Shown here one piece after another: positions 1-8,955 of a DNA stretch of 64,000 nucleotides. Position 1 is the first letter of the stretch. The number at the start of each line of letters is the position of its first letter. The translations under genes were made by a program, and so were the position numbers. The notes under the pieces are model-generated. The model was not told where the DNA came from, ran no database searches, and saw only the letters and a list, made by a program, of their open reading frames with translations. Source of the stretch: JBAZUK01 sp041661445 (GTDB taxonomy: Bacteria > Chlamydiota > Chlamydiia > Chlamydiales > SM23-39); assembly GCA_041661445.1 (NCBI GenBank), contig JBAZUK010000003.1, forward strand, positions 62,001 to 126,000, in the 5' to 3' direction.

Positions 1-81
1 ATCAATAAAATATTCAGCCTCTCTTCTGGAACAAATTCCTCTTTGAGACATAAGTTTTGCTAAGCGAATAAAATTTTCCAT
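1..81 (-). CDS. RsuA/RluB-family rRNA pseudouridine synthase, N-terminal fragment (cut by window edge)
   Basis: Only the first 27 codons are present; the gene runs off the left edge. The minus-strand reading from the ATG at 81 gives MENFIRLAKLMSQRGICSRR followed by EAEYFID. This matches the start of the S4 RNA-binding domain of the RsuA/RluB/RluE/RluF pseudouridine synthases, where an R-L-x-K-x-[ML]-x-x-x-G-x-x-S-R-R-x-A-E pattern opens the protein. These enzymes isomerise a specific uridine in rRNA. Which member this is cannot be decided from the S4 domain. It is divergent from the export operon starting at 356; the 274 bases between are AT-rich and must hold both promoters, but I see no clear consensus. 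Confidence 0.72.
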   Translation of the reverse strand, partial: MENFIRLAKLMSQRGICSRREAEYFID

Positions 82-355
82 AAAATTGATGTCTATAAGT
101 TAAAAAAATAATTTATTAAAAAAATATTAAGCATAACAATATTATCAACAATTGTAACATACTAAAAAACTAAATTCAATTTCGGCTAAAAAAATAGATT
201 TCTTAAAGCTCTTTTCAAATAGGTAATATATCTTGTAAAATTAAGTATTTACATTGGTAAGGTAATCTACTCTTGTTTCAAACCCTCAAAAACATTCTTG
301 CTTTTTAATAAAAAAATGCAATTATGAAAATTAGCATTATCAAAATTTTTAAATT

Positions 356-1192
356 ATGAAAATCAAGATTTATTTAATTATCGGATTAATACTTTTATTA
401 GGAGTATCAGCAACTATATATTTTTCAAAAAAAAACAATAAAAAGCCAAATGAATTAATAATTCTGGGAAATGTGGATATCCGGCAGGTGGAATTGGGCT
501 TTAGAGTTTTTGGAAGGGTGCAGAATGTACTTTTTGATGAGGGTGATGAAGTAAAAGAGGGCCAATTAATGGCCGTTTTAGACAAAATTCCATATGAAGA
601 AGATGTTGCTAAAGCACAAGCACAATATGAATCAATCGACTTTGATCTGAAAAATTTTGAAGCTAAATTTCAAAAACGCACACAGGTTGCTCCAAATGCT
701 ATTTCAAAAGAAGATTATGATGACTCATTTTATAATCTTCAGACAATGCGGGCAAAATTAAAAGAAGCTAAGGCCCAGTTAGATTCTGCTTTAACAAATT
801 ATGAAGATACGCAAATTTTCTGCCCGACCGAAGGTGTTATTCTTTCACGGATCAGAGAGCCTGGATCTATATTGATTCAGGGAGAACCTGTTTATACTTT
901 ATCAATAAAATCTCCAGTCTGGATAAGAGCATATGTATCTGAGCCGAATTTAGGAAAAATTTATTTTGGAATGCCTGCAACTATTTTAACGGACAGCAAC
1001 CAGGTTTATAAAGGACACATCGGCTTTATATCTCCGGTAGCTGAATTTACGCCTAAAAACGTTGAAACGTTAGAGCTTAGGACAGATCTGGTATACAGGT
1101 TAAGAGTAATCGTTGACAATCCAGATTATGCTTTAAAACAAGGCATGCCGGTTACTGTAAAACTTCAATTAAATAAGCAAAATGGCAAATGA
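356..1192 (+). CDS. HlyD-family periplasmic adaptor of an ABC exporter (YbhG-like)
   Basis: A 278-aa membrane fusion protein. One N-terminal membrane anchor (about residues 4-23) is followed by a lipoyl/barrel-sandwich half motif (GRVQNVLFDEGDEVKEGQ), a helical hairpin (about 75-150), the second lipoyl half (CPTEGVILSRIREPGSIL) and a beta-barrel region. It would bridge the inner-membrane pump to an outer-membrane channel. The end overlaps the next gene by 11 bases, and the following genes encode a double ATPase and two ABC-2 permeases, the same composition as E. coli ybhGFSR. The family is clear. The substrate cannot be read from the sequence, and no outer-membrane channel gene is in this operon. 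Confidence 0.85.
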   Translation: MKIKIYLIIGLILLLGVSATIYFSKKNNKKPNELIILGNVDIRQVELGFRVFGRVQNVLFDEGDEVKEGQLMAVLDKIPYEEDVAKAQAQYESIDFDLKNFEAKFQKRTQVAPNAISKEDYDDSFYNLQTMRAKLKEAKAQLDSALTNYEDTQIFCPTEGVILSRIREPGSILIQGEPVYTLSIKSPVWIRAYVSEPNLGKIYFGMPATILTDSNQVYKGHIGFISPVAEFTPKNVETLELRTDLVYRLRVIVDNPDYALKQGMPVTVKLQLNKQNGK

Positions 1193-2906
1193 ACCTTTAA
1201 TTGAAATATCAAATCTCAGCAAATCTTTTAATATTAAACAAGGATTGGCTCTAGAAAAAATTAATGCATCAATTCTTCCTGGAAAAATCATTGGACTAGT
1301 CGGTCCTGATGGAGCTGGAAAGACCACTTTGATCCGCATTATGGCAGGACTTTTAAAACCAACTGAAGGAACTATAAAAATTTCAGGATTCGATACGATA
1401 GAAAATGCAAGCAGGATTTATGAGATCATCAGTTATATGCCTCAAAAATTTGGCTTATATGAGGATTTAACAGTAAATCAAAACTTAAATCTATATGCCG
1501 ATCTGCAAGGATTGAGCGCTTCTCAAAAAAATGAAAGATTCGCCACTCTTTTAAAATTTACCAATTTAAAAAATTTTACAAATAGATTAGCCGGAAAATT
1601 ATCTGGAGGAATGAAACAAAAATTAGCCCTTGCCTGTACTCTTGTCAGCAAACCCAGATTACTGATTCTGGATGAACCCAGCGTAGGAGTCGATCCCATT
1701 TCACGAAGAGAGCTTTGGAAAATGATAGAAGAGCTAGTGAAAGAAAATATTACTGTAATTTGGAGCACTTCATATCTGGACGAAGCAGAAAAATGTTCAG
1801 AAGTCCTTTTATTAAGCTTGGGAAAACTGCTTTTTTTCGGCCCCCCTGAAAAATTGACATCTACTGTTAGGGGGAGATGTTTTCATATAGAAAATGCCAT
1901 TGATAAAAGAAAAGTATTAAGCAATGCCTTAAATGATGAGAATATAATCGATGCGGTCATTCAAGGCAGCAGTGTCAGATTAGTTGCAAAACAAAACACT
2001 AAACCGGATATCAGCAGTTATCAAGCGGGCGAAAATGCTGTTTTAAAAGAGGTTGTTCCCCGTTTTGAAGATGCTTTCATGGATGTTTTGGGAGGAGCCC
2101 AGAAGGGATTATCTCCAATGGTTGAATTTATTAATATTGATAATAAAAATGATAAACCAATCGTTGAAGTAAAAAATCTTGTTAAACGTTTTGGCTCGTT
2201 CACAGCTGCTAATAAAATCACCTTTTCTGTAAAACCAGGAGAAATATTTGGTCTGTTAGGTCCTAACGGTGCGGGAAAATCCACGACTTTTAAAATGCTA
2301 TGCGGTCTTTTAAAACCGACTGAAGGCGAAGCTTTTATTGATGAACTTTCAATTCAAAAAGTAACAAGTCAGGCCAGATCAAAAATCGGCTACATGGCTC
2401 AAAAATTTTCATTATATAACAACATGACTGTACTTCAAAATTTAAATTTCTTTTCAAGCATTTATCCGGCGAAAGACAAAAGAGAAGAAATAGTAAAAAA
2501 GATGTTGGATATTTTTGATTTAAAGAATTTTTCAAATATCCCAACGCATGATTTACCTCTGGGATTTAAACAGCGGCTTGCCCTTTCCTGCGCTATTATG
2601 CATAGCCCGAAAGTGCTGTTTTTAGATGAACCGACATCCGGGGTGGATCCGATTACCAGAAGAGAGTTCTGGAAACATATTAATGCTATGGTGCAAAAAG
2701 GCATGTCCATAATTATTACAACTCATTTCATGGATGAAGCTGAATATTGTGATCGAATTGGTTTAATAAATAACGGTAATCTTATCAAAATCGGTTCTCC
2801 AGATGAACTGAAAGATCTTGTTAAATCCAAAGATCTCCCATCTCCTACATTAGAAGATGCTTTTATTGAGTTAAGTAATTCTAATGGAGAAAAGCCGAAT
2901 GGGTAA
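1182..2906 (+). CDS. Tandem (double) ABC transporter ATPase, YbhF-like
   Basis: 574 aa with two complete nucleotide-binding domains in one chain (about residues 6-225 and 325-560). NBD1 has Walker A GPDGAGKTT, signature LSGGMKQ and Walker B LLILDEP. NBD2 has Walker A GPNGAGKSTT, a changed signature LPLGFKQ and Walker B VLFLDEP. The switch-histidine position is degenerate in NBD1 (WSTSYLDEAE) but normal in NBD2 (TTHFMDEAE). The two composite ATP sites are therefore probably unequal, as I recall for YbhF-type proteins. It should energise the two permeases encoded downstream. It overlaps the adaptor gene by 11 bases and the next gene by 8, implying translational coupling in a single operon. Confidence 0.9.
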   Translation: MANEPLIEISNLSKSFNIKQGLALEKINASILPGKIIGLVGPDGAGKTTLIRIMAGLLKPTEGTIKISGFDTIENASRIYEIISYMPQKFGLYEDLTVNQNLNLYADLQGLSASQKNERFATLLKFTNLKNFTNRLAGKLSGGMKQKLALACTLVSKPRLLILDEPSVGVDPISRRELWKMIEELVKENITVIWSTSYLDEAEKCSEVLLLSLGKLLFFGPPEKLTSTVRGRCFHIENAIDKRKVLSNALNDENIIDAVIQGSSVRLVAKQNTKPDISSYQAGENAVLKEVVPRFEDAFMDVLGGAQKGLSPMVEFINIDNKNDKPIVEVKNLVKRFGSFTAANKITFSVKPGEIFGLLGPNGAGKSTTFKMLCGLLKPTEGEAFIDELSIQKVTSQARSKIGYMAQKFSLYNNMTVLQNLNFFSSIYPAKDKREEIVKKMLDIFDLKNFSNIPTHDLPLGFKQRLALSCAIMHSPKVLFLDEPTSGVDPITRREFWKHINAMVQKGMSIIITTHFMDEAEYCDRIGLINNGNLIKIGSPDELKDLVKSKDLPSPTLEDAFIELSNSNGEKPNG

Positions 2907-4038
2907 CAAAAATTTCTCAAAAAAATTAAAAAGAATAAAAGCATTAATAAAAAAAGAATTTTTTCAAATAATTCGAGACCCGAGCACTATTCTTATTGCC
3001 ATCATATTTCCAATGGTGCTTTTATTTATTTATGGAGTTGGAGTTTCTCTTGATATGAATAACTTAAAAGTAGGTCTGGTTTTAGAAGATACAAACCCGG
3101 AAGCTACCAGTTTTTACGCATCGTTAAAAGATTCAAAGTATTTTTCTATTGATATTTCAAACAGCAGAAAAGATCTCGAAAAAAAAATAAATGCATCAAA
3201 GCTAAAAGGAATGGTAATAGTTCCATTTTATTTTTCTGATTATAAAAAAAGATTAGATAAAAAAGGACCCATTTATGTTGTTGCAGACGGCAGCGAGCCC
3301 AACACAGCAAATTTCGTCCAAAATTATGTGATGGGAGCCTATAATAAATGGCTGATCCAGCAAAAGCTTACTTATTCAGAGCCAGATATCCCCAAAATAC
3401 AAATCCAGCAAAGATTTTGGTACAATGAACAGCTTGAAAGTCGTTATTTTTTAATTCCTGGAGCTATTGCAATTATTATGACGCTAATCGGCACCTTGCT
3501 AACAGCTTTGGTAATATCCAGAGAATGGGAAAGAGGAACAATGGAATCAATGCTTGCCACACCTATTACAATGAGAGAATTTTTTATAGCGAAAATGTTT
3601 TCTTATTTTACACTTGGAATGCTGTCTATGATTTTTTGTACCTTTCTTTCAATTGTTTTTTATGATGTTCCCTTTAGAGGCTCTTTTTTAGCATTATTAG
3701 TTGTCTCTAGCGTTTTTTTGCTAGCTTCTTTAGGTTTCGGTCTTTTGATCTCATCTGTAGCCAAATCGCAATTTATAGCTTCGCAAATAGCAATATTAAC
3801 AAGTTTTATGCCAGCTTTTAATTTATCAGGATTCGTATTTGAAATATCTAGTATGCCTTATCTTATTAGGTTAGCATCTCATATAATACCTGCCAAATAT
3901 ATGGTTTCTTCATTATCTACATTATTTTTGGCAGGAAATGTCTGGAGATTGTTAATAATAAACATTCTAGCGCTGCTAGTTTTCGCTTTTGTATTTTTTA
4001 CAATTATGGCATTTAGAACAAAAAAAAGACTGGACTAG
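2899..4038 (+). CDS. ABC-2 type permease subunit 1 (YbhS/YhhJ-like)
   Basis: About 379 aa with ABC-2 topology: an N-terminal transmembrane helix (IIFPMVLLFIYGVGVSL), a large extracytoplasmic domain (about 60-180), then five or so C-terminal helices that include the family motif ISREWERGTMESMLATP. An ATG at 2884 would add five residues, but the ATG at 2899 has GGAG nine bases upstream and overlaps the ATPase stop by 8 bases, so I prefer 2899. It forms the membrane channel with the next gene product. The substrate is unknown; relatives export drugs, dyes or lipids. Confidence 0.87.
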   Translation: MGNKNFSKKLKRIKALIKKEFFQIIRDPSTILIAIIFPMVLLFIYGVGVSLDMNNLKVGLVLEDTNPEATSFYASLKDSKYFSIDISNSRKDLEKKINASKLKGMVIVPFYFSDYKKRLDKKGPIYVVADGSEPNTANFVQNYVMGAYNKWLIQQKLTYSEPDIPKIQIQQRFWYNEQLESRYFLIPGAIAIIMTLIGTLLTALVISREWERGTMESMLATPITMREFFIAKMFSYFTLGMLSMIFCTFLSIVFYDVPFRGSFLALLVVSSVFLLASLGFGLLISSVAKSQFIASQIAILTSFMPAFNLSGFVFEISSMPYLIRLASHIIPAKYMVSSLSTLFLAGNVWRLLIINILALLVFAFVFFTIMAFRTKKRLD

Positions 4039-4040
4039 CA

Positions 4041-5153
4041 ATGCGGAAAATCAGTATTTTGGCTTTGATTAAAAAAGAATTTCTGGCAATTTGGCAGGAC
4101 AAAAAAAGCCGGATAATTATAATTATTCCCCCTTTGCTGCAATTATTCATATTTGCTTTTGCCGCTACATTAGATGTTAAAAATGTCACAATCGGCGTCT
4201 TAAATCAAGATGAAGGAAAACAGGCGTATGAATTGATACAACGATTTCAAGGAGCTCCGGTTATTTCAAAAGTTAAATACTTGTCCAGCGTTAAACAAAT
4301 AAAAGAAGAAATTGAAATGCAGAAAGTGCTGATGGTCATTCATATCGACGCACAGTTCTCAAGAAATATTTTAGAAAAAAAACCGGCAAACATTCAGTTA
4401 ATTTTTGATGGAAGAAAATCAAACACCGCTCAAATCCTGCAAGGCTATTCTAATAAAATTATCGAGCAGTATTATGCAGAGCTTACTAAAGACATCAATC
4501 TTCCCCCTCCAACTACGGTATTAATCCCAAGGAACTGGTTCAATTCCAATTTGATCTACACCTGGTATACAGTACCGGGATTAGTTGGCATATTAACAAT
4601 GGTAACAACTATATTGATTACAGCTTTATCAATTGCCAGAGAAAGAGAATTAGGCACATTCGAACAATTATTAGTCTCTCCTTTAAAACCTGTAGACATC
4701 CTAATCGGCAAAATGGCGCCTGGAATTGTAATAGGTCTAGGCGAAGGCCTTCTTATTTTAATTGCAGCAATATTGGCTTTTAAGATCCCCTTTACAGGAT
4801 CCTTATTATTGACATTCATGGCCATGTTCATTTTTGTACTTTCCGTAGTAGGAATCGGACTTTTCTTGTCAGCCTTATCAAAAACGCAGCAGCAAGCCCT
4901 TCTGGCATCGTTTTTTTTCATATCCAATGCAGTGATATTAAGCGGTTTTGCAACTCCGATTGACAATATGCCTCTTTGGCTGCAAAAAATAACTCTTATA
5001 AATCCGCTAAGACATTTTATCGTTATCATACGAAGTCTTTTTCTAAAAGACATGTCTTTTGATCTTCTTCTAACATATCTTTATCCAATCATAATAATTG
5101 CTGCTTTCAATTTAACTATATCGACTTGGTTTTTTAGAAGAAGGCTAGAATAA
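4041..5153 (+). CDS. ABC-2 type permease subunit 2 (YbhR-like)
   Basis: 370 aa, a paralogue of the preceding permease with the same layout: N-terminal helix (about 24-42), periplasmic domain, then a C-terminal group of helices with ARERELGTFEQLLVSPL, the ABC-2 signature loop. It starts two bases after the preceding stop, so it is translated as part of the same operon and presumably forms a heterodimer with that permease. It is the last gene of the transporter operon; the 96 bases before the next gene show no strong hairpin terminator. Confidence 0.87.
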   Translation: MRKISILALIKKEFLAIWQDKKSRIIIIIPPLLQLFIFAFAATLDVKNVTIGVLNQDEGKQAYELIQRFQGAPVISKVKYLSSVKQIKEEIEMQKVLMVIHIDAQFSRNILEKKPANIQLIFDGRKSNTAQILQGYSNKIIEQYYAELTKDINLPPPTTVLIPRNWFNSNLIYTWYTVPGLVGILTMVTTILITALSIARERELGTFEQLLVSPLKPVDILIGKMAPGIVIGLGEGLLILIAAILAFKIPFTGSLLLTFMAMFIFVLSVVGIGLFLSALSKTQQQALLASFFFISNAVILSGFATPIDNMPLWLQKITLINPLRHFIVIIRSLFLKDMSFDLLLTYLYPIIIIAAFNLTISTWFFRRRLE

Positions 5154-5249
5154 GTATTGAATTTTTAAAAGAACCCTAGACTTAGATTTTTCAATTTGAT
5201 AAAAGAAAATAAAAAAAGCATAAATTAAAAAAATAACCCAAAGATAATC

Positions 5250-6650
5250 ATGAAAAAAACAATTATATTTTCCAGTTTCCTTCTAGCAGGAATAATGTTT
5301 TTAAGCTCCTGCTCAAAATCAAACAAAATACCTAGCAAAAACGAAATCGAAAATATCGCAGTTGATGGTTATATCTACGGTTATCCTCTTGTAACTATTG
5401 AGATGACAAGACAGGTTTTAACAAATACTAATTCAGCAACTAACGGCAAAGCTCCAATGGGACAATTCAATCATTTAAGGAATTTTCCAAATTCATCTTT
5501 TAAAGATATAACTGCGCCAAATGCAGACACTCTTTATTCGATCGCTTTTTTAGACTTATCTAAAGGCTCTTATGTTTTGCATATCCCCAATATGGAGGAT
5601 AGATATTTTTTAATGTCAATGCTAAGCAGCTGGAGCAATGTTTTTGAAACTTTGGGGACTCGCTTAGGCAATACAAAAGAATCTGATTATCTAATCACAG
5701 GACCAAATTTTACCGGAACAGTTCCAAACGATTTACAAGAAATCAGATCACCTACAAATCTTATTTGGATCATTGGAAGAACTTATTGTCTAGGAACAAA
5801 AGAAGATTATAAAAAAGTTTACGAAATTCAAAACCAGTATAAACTGATACCTTTAAGTTCATATGGAAAAAATTATCTCCCCCCTAAAGGCATCATAAAT
5901 AAAAATATCGACATGAAAACATCAATCAGAGATCAAGTAAATAACATGAACATAGAAAAATATTTTAATATGCTCTCCATTCTCATGAAGAACAATCCCC
6001 CATCTGCCAAAGATTGTGCAATCATGGCAAAACTAGCCAAAATTGGAATTATTCCTGGTCAAAAATTTGATCTTAAAAAATTAAGTCCGGAAATATCAGC
6101 AGCGATTCAAAACACTGCCAATTTAGCGAAACAGAAAATATTAGATTATGAGAAAAAATCAACGAAACTTATAAATGGCTGGAAAGTATCATCTCCAACT
6201 GGAGAATACGGCACCAATTATCTTCAAAGGGCGTTAATAGCAATGATCGGTCTTGGTGCAAACCTTCCGCAGGATGCAATTTATCCTATGACAGATGTAG
6301 ACAGCAATGGATTATCTTTAAATGGAAAAAATAAATATGTTATTCATTTCCCAAAAGACCACCTACCTCCTGTTAAAGGTTTTTGGTCCCTTACAATGTA
6401 TAACGATCAATATTTTTTTATTAAAAATTCTTTAAACCGTTACTCAATAGGACAGAAAAACAACTTTAAATATAATTCAGACGGTTCTTTAGATTTGTAT
6501 ATTCAAAACATCTTCCCCGAAAAAGAAAAAGAAAGTAACTGGCTGCCAGCTCCTGAAGGTAATTTTGTTTTGATGTTCAGATTCTATTCTCCTGATAATT
6601 CCATCATCGACGGATCATGGCAAATACCATCAGTGGATATTGTTCAGTAA
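5250..6650 (+). CDS. DUF1254/DUF1214 domain lipoprotein
   Basis: 466 aa. The N-terminus is a lipoprotein signal (hydrophobic FLLAGIMFLSSC, cysteine at about residue 21). An N-terminal region resembling DUF1254 follows (AVDGYIYGYPLVTIEMTRQ and the TAPNADTLYSIAFLDLSKG stretch), and the C-terminal part resembles DUF1214 (FWSLTMYNDQYFFIKNSLNR and the closing SWQIPSVD). Proteins with this pair of domains are widespread in environmental bacteria; their biochemical role is not established as far as I know. It stands alone, with no partner gene, about 100 bases after the ABC operon. The family assignment is fairly firm; the function is unknown. Confidence 0.8.
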   Translation: MKKTIIFSSFLLAGIMFLSSCSKSNKIPSKNEIENIAVDGYIYGYPLVTIEMTRQVLTNTNSATNGKAPMGQFNHLRNFPNSSFKDITAPNADTLYSIAFLDLSKGSYVLHIPNMEDRYFLMSMLSSWSNVFETLGTRLGNTKESDYLITGPNFTGTVPNDLQEIRSPTNLIWIIGRTYCLGTKEDYKKVYEIQNQYKLIPLSSYGKNYLPPKGIINKNIDMKTSIRDQVNNMNIEKYFNMLSILMKNNPPSAKDCAIMAKLAKIGIIPGQKFDLKKLSPEISAAIQNTANLAKQKILDYEKKSTKLINGWKVSSPTGEYGTNYLQRALIAMIGLGANLPQDAIYPMTDVDSNGLSLNGKNKYVIHFPKDHLPPVKGFWSLTMYNDQYFFIKNSLNRYSIGQKNNFKYNSDGSLDLYIQNIFPEKEKESNWLPAPEGNFVLMFRFYSPDNSIIDGSWQIPSVDIVQ

Positions 6651-6901
6651 AAACAGTTTATTAATAAAAAAAAGTTACTGATTCAAGCAGATTCTAAGCG
6701 CTTGATTTATAAAAAAATATTTTTCTGCCTTCGGCAATCCTTATAAAAGCTTAGATTTTCTTATAAAAAAATTTATATTAGATTGGCCCAGGCCTAACAT
6801 TTATCAAAATCTAGATTTTTTGGTTTTAATATTATTCTTAAAATTGCTTTTAATTATGTTTTGCCAATACAATAAATGTTGATTAACTTCTTAAAAATGA
6901 T
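6651..6901. other. Intergenic AT-rich stretch
   Basis: About 250 bases between the DUF1254 lipoprotein and the SAP-domain gene. It contains a small GC hairpin (TGCC-TTC-GGCA at 6726-6736) without a clean T-tract and a weak GGCCCAGGCC palindrome near 6785. I see no ORF with family similarity and no convincing RNA gene. Confidence 0.4.
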
Positions 6902-6907
6902 TTGTTC

Positions 6908-7488
6908 ATGTTGAAAAATTTTACTAGCAATTTTCTGTTATCACCTATCGATCTTGAAAAAATTCATAGTGCTTTATACTTTCTACATATAGAAGAGCTC
7001 AAAAACATTTGCGAAGAATTTAATCTGGATCTCAAAGGAAATAAAGTTGCTTTTATCAATAGAATTTTTATATTTTTAAAAGAAGGTAAAAAAATAAAGA
7101 GTATTGAAATTCCTCCAGCTTCAAAAGCAGCGAAGAATCAAGAATATCCTTTTTCAGCAGACACTTTAATTCTTCATGGAAATTATAAAAATGATTATGC
7201 GACAAGAGATTTTCTGAAAAGTTTGATTGGAAATCATTTTCATTATACAGCTTACGGCATAGATTGGATAAAAAAAAGATGGGAAGAGGGCAATCCCCCA
7301 ACCTATTTGGAATTTGCAAACTATTGGCAAAAAGAATTTGAAAATAGAAAAAAAAATGGGCTTATATTAATTTCTCACAAGAATTTAAAAAGAATAATCC
7401 TAAGGCCAATCGTCAAATGCTACTTAATGCATGGCAAGAAAAACATGACGAGGCAAAAAAGTTCATCTATGACCTATTAACGATTTAA
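6908..7488 (+). pseudogene. SAP-domain protein with a -1 frameshift in a nine-A run
   Basis: The N-terminal part has a SAP-like helix-extension-helix (about residues 10-55; IEELKNICEEFNLDLKGNKV), a putative DNA/RNA-binding fold. The middle is a conserved-looking block (DYATRDFLKSLIGNHFHYTA, GNPPTYLEFANYWQKEFE). After the run of nine As at 7348-7356 the frame leads to an implausible basic tail ending at 7480. Reading one frame over gives KWAYINFSQEFKKNNPKANR then QMLLNAWQEKHDEAKKFIYD and a stop at 7486-7488, a natural continuation. So one A appears to be missing. It may be a true mutation, an assembly error, or a site rescued by polymerase slippage. The start is the ATG at 6908, not the upstream TTG at 6902. 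The function is not known. Confidence 0.72.
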
Positions 7489-7493
7489 AATTT

Positions 7494-8057
7494 ATGCCAG
7501 CACCTGTTTTAACAACCAAAAGACTTATTTTAAGACATTGGAGAGAATCGGATCTCATCGCTTTTTCCAAAATGAATGCCGATCCAAGAGTCATGGAATT
7601 TTTTCCAAAAACCTTATCTAAAGCCGAAAGTGATGAAATTGCAAAAAAACTAATAAAAGAACTAAAAGAAAAAGATTACGGTTTATGGGCTGTTGAAGCA
7701 AAAAACATTGCACCTTTTATCGGTTTTATAGGATTACACAGCACTGATTATGATACTTCATTTACTCCTTGCATAGAAATTGCCTGGAGGCTTGCTTATG
7801 AGCATTGGAACAAGGGATATGCAACCGAAGGTGCTAAAGAAGCACTTGATTATGGCTTTAATAAATTAAAATTAAAAGAGATTGTATCTTTCACAGCTAT
7901 TAAAAATTTACGCTCTAGAAAAGTAATGGAAAAATTAGGAATGGTTCATAATCCTAAAGATGATTTTAATCATCCAAAATTGCCGCTGGATCATCCGCTT
8001 AGTTTACATGTTCTCTATCGTCTGAACAATCCAAATTTTAAAAAATTCATAAAATAA
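7494..8057 (+). CDS. GNAT-family N-acetyltransferase (RimJ/RimL-like)
   Basis: 187 aa. It opens with LTTKRLILRHWRESDLIAFS, typical of the Acetyltransf_3 (RimJ/RimL) branch, and carries the acetyl-CoA-binding stretch EIAWRLAYEHWNKGYATEGA and the following SFTAIKNLRSRKVMEKLGM. It would transfer an acetyl group from acetyl-CoA to an amine; the acceptor cannot be predicted. It begins 5 bases after the corrected stop of the SAP-domain gene, so the two are probably co-transcribed. Confidence 0.88.
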   Translation: MPAPVLTTKRLILRHWRESDLIAFSKMNADPRVMEFFPKTLSKAESDEIAKKLIKELKEKDYGLWAVEAKNIAPFIGFIGLHSTDYDTSFTPCIEIAWRLAYEHWNKGYATEGAKEALDYGFNKLKLKEIVSFTAIKNLRSRKVMEKLGMVHNPKDDFNHPKLPLDHPLSLHVLYRLNNPNFKKFIK

Positions 8058-8369
8058 AATTAATTTATTCCAATTAATTTTAAAATCCCTGAATCACAAA
8101 TATTACGTATTGCTTTGATATCACATTCAATATAGGTCGATAGACAAGAACTATGTCAAAAATTAAAATTTAGTTTAGATTGAACTTGAATTTCCCGATA
8201 CAATCATCTCATTAGTGTGTTTTTCTATATCATACAACAACAAAAACATGCATTTTCAAGATATTATCTTGAAAATGCATGCCTTCTTCACAAGATTTTT
8301 AAATTAAGTCATTTACAAACACTAAAATTAAATAGAAAATTAAAGAATTTAGAATAATTTTTAAAATTT
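8058..8369. other. Convergent intergenic region between the GNAT gene and kdpC
   Basis: About 310 bases where the plus-strand acetyltransferase gene and the minus-strand kdp operon converge. The only clear structure is the long palindrome at 8247-8281, listed separately as a terminator. I find no additional gene. Confidence 0.5.
8247..8281 (-). terminator. Intrinsic terminator of the kdp operon (17-bp palindromic arms)
   Basis: The arms CATGCATTTTCAAGATA (8247-8263) and TATCTTGAAAATGCATG (8265-8281) are perfect reverse complements separated by one base. Read on the minus strand, the hairpin is followed at once by TTTTTGTTG, the T-tract of a rho-independent terminator, about 90 bases after the kdpC stop. 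The stem is AT-rich but very long. Confidence 0.75.
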
Positions 8370-8954
8370 CTACTTTATCTCGTCTAAAGCAATATTTAAT
8401 AAAAGAACATTTACTCGCTTTTGCCCCAAAACTCCTAAAAAGGGTTTTTCAGTAAATTTCTCAATTAAAATTGATATTTCTTTTTCTTCTATATTCCTAG
8501 CTTTTGCAACCCTGGGCATTTGAAGTTCTGCATTGCGAACACTAATATGAGGGTCCAATCCGCTAAACGAAGATGTGACAGCATCGATGGGAATTAAAAT
8601 ATTTGGGGATAATTTATTTATTTTTTGATATTTAACTATATCGCTTTCAAAAGAATCCTGTAACTTCTTAGATGTAGGTCCAAGATTATTTCCTGATGAA
8701 TTTTGAGGATCTTTTCCTGAATCTCTAACAGGACGCGAATGAAAATATTTCATGCTGGAAAACTGTTGTCCGATAAGCTCTGATCCAATAACTATTTGCC
8801 TGGTTTTATCATAAACCAAACTTCCATTGGCTTTATCCGGAAAAAAGAAATAACCGATTCCATAAATAAACAAGGGATAAACAATTCCTAATAGAATAGA
8901 TAAAGAAAAAAATATGATTAAGGATGTCTTGAGATCACTTAAAATTTTTTTCAT
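8370..8954 (-). CDS. kdpC: Potassium-transporting ATPase subunit C
   Basis: 194 aa. One N-terminal transmembrane helix (about residues 11-31, LIIFFSLSILLGIVYPLFIY) is followed by a soluble periplasmic domain with KdpC motifs: IGQQFSSMKYFHSRPV, SSGNNLGPTSKKL, DAVTSSFSGLDPHIS and QMPRVAKAR. KdpC is the accessory subunit that stabilises the KdpFABC high-affinity K+ pump. The ATG lies one base after the kdpB stop, with a GGAGGC ribosome-binding site inside the end of kdpB. It is the last gene of the operon. Length and motifs are complete. Confidence 0.95.
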   Translation of the reverse strand: MKKILSDLKTSLIIFFSLSILLGIVYPLFIYGIGYFFFPDKANGSLVYDKTRQIVIGSELIGQQFSSMKYFHSRPVRDSGKDPQNSSGNNLGPTSKKLQDSFESDIVKYQKINKLSPNILIPIDAVTSSFSGLDPHISVRNAELQMPRVAKARNIEEKEISILIEKFTEKPFLGVLGQKRVNVLLLNIALDEIK

Positions 8955-8955
8955 C

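Noticed and set aside
4556..5053. Minus-strand 165-codon open frame
   Set aside because: Antisense to the second ABC-2 permease; composition is that of a shadow frame and there is no ribosome-binding site.
6726..6736. TGCC-TTC-GGCA hairpin as a terminator
   Set aside because: The stem is only four base pairs and no T-run follows.
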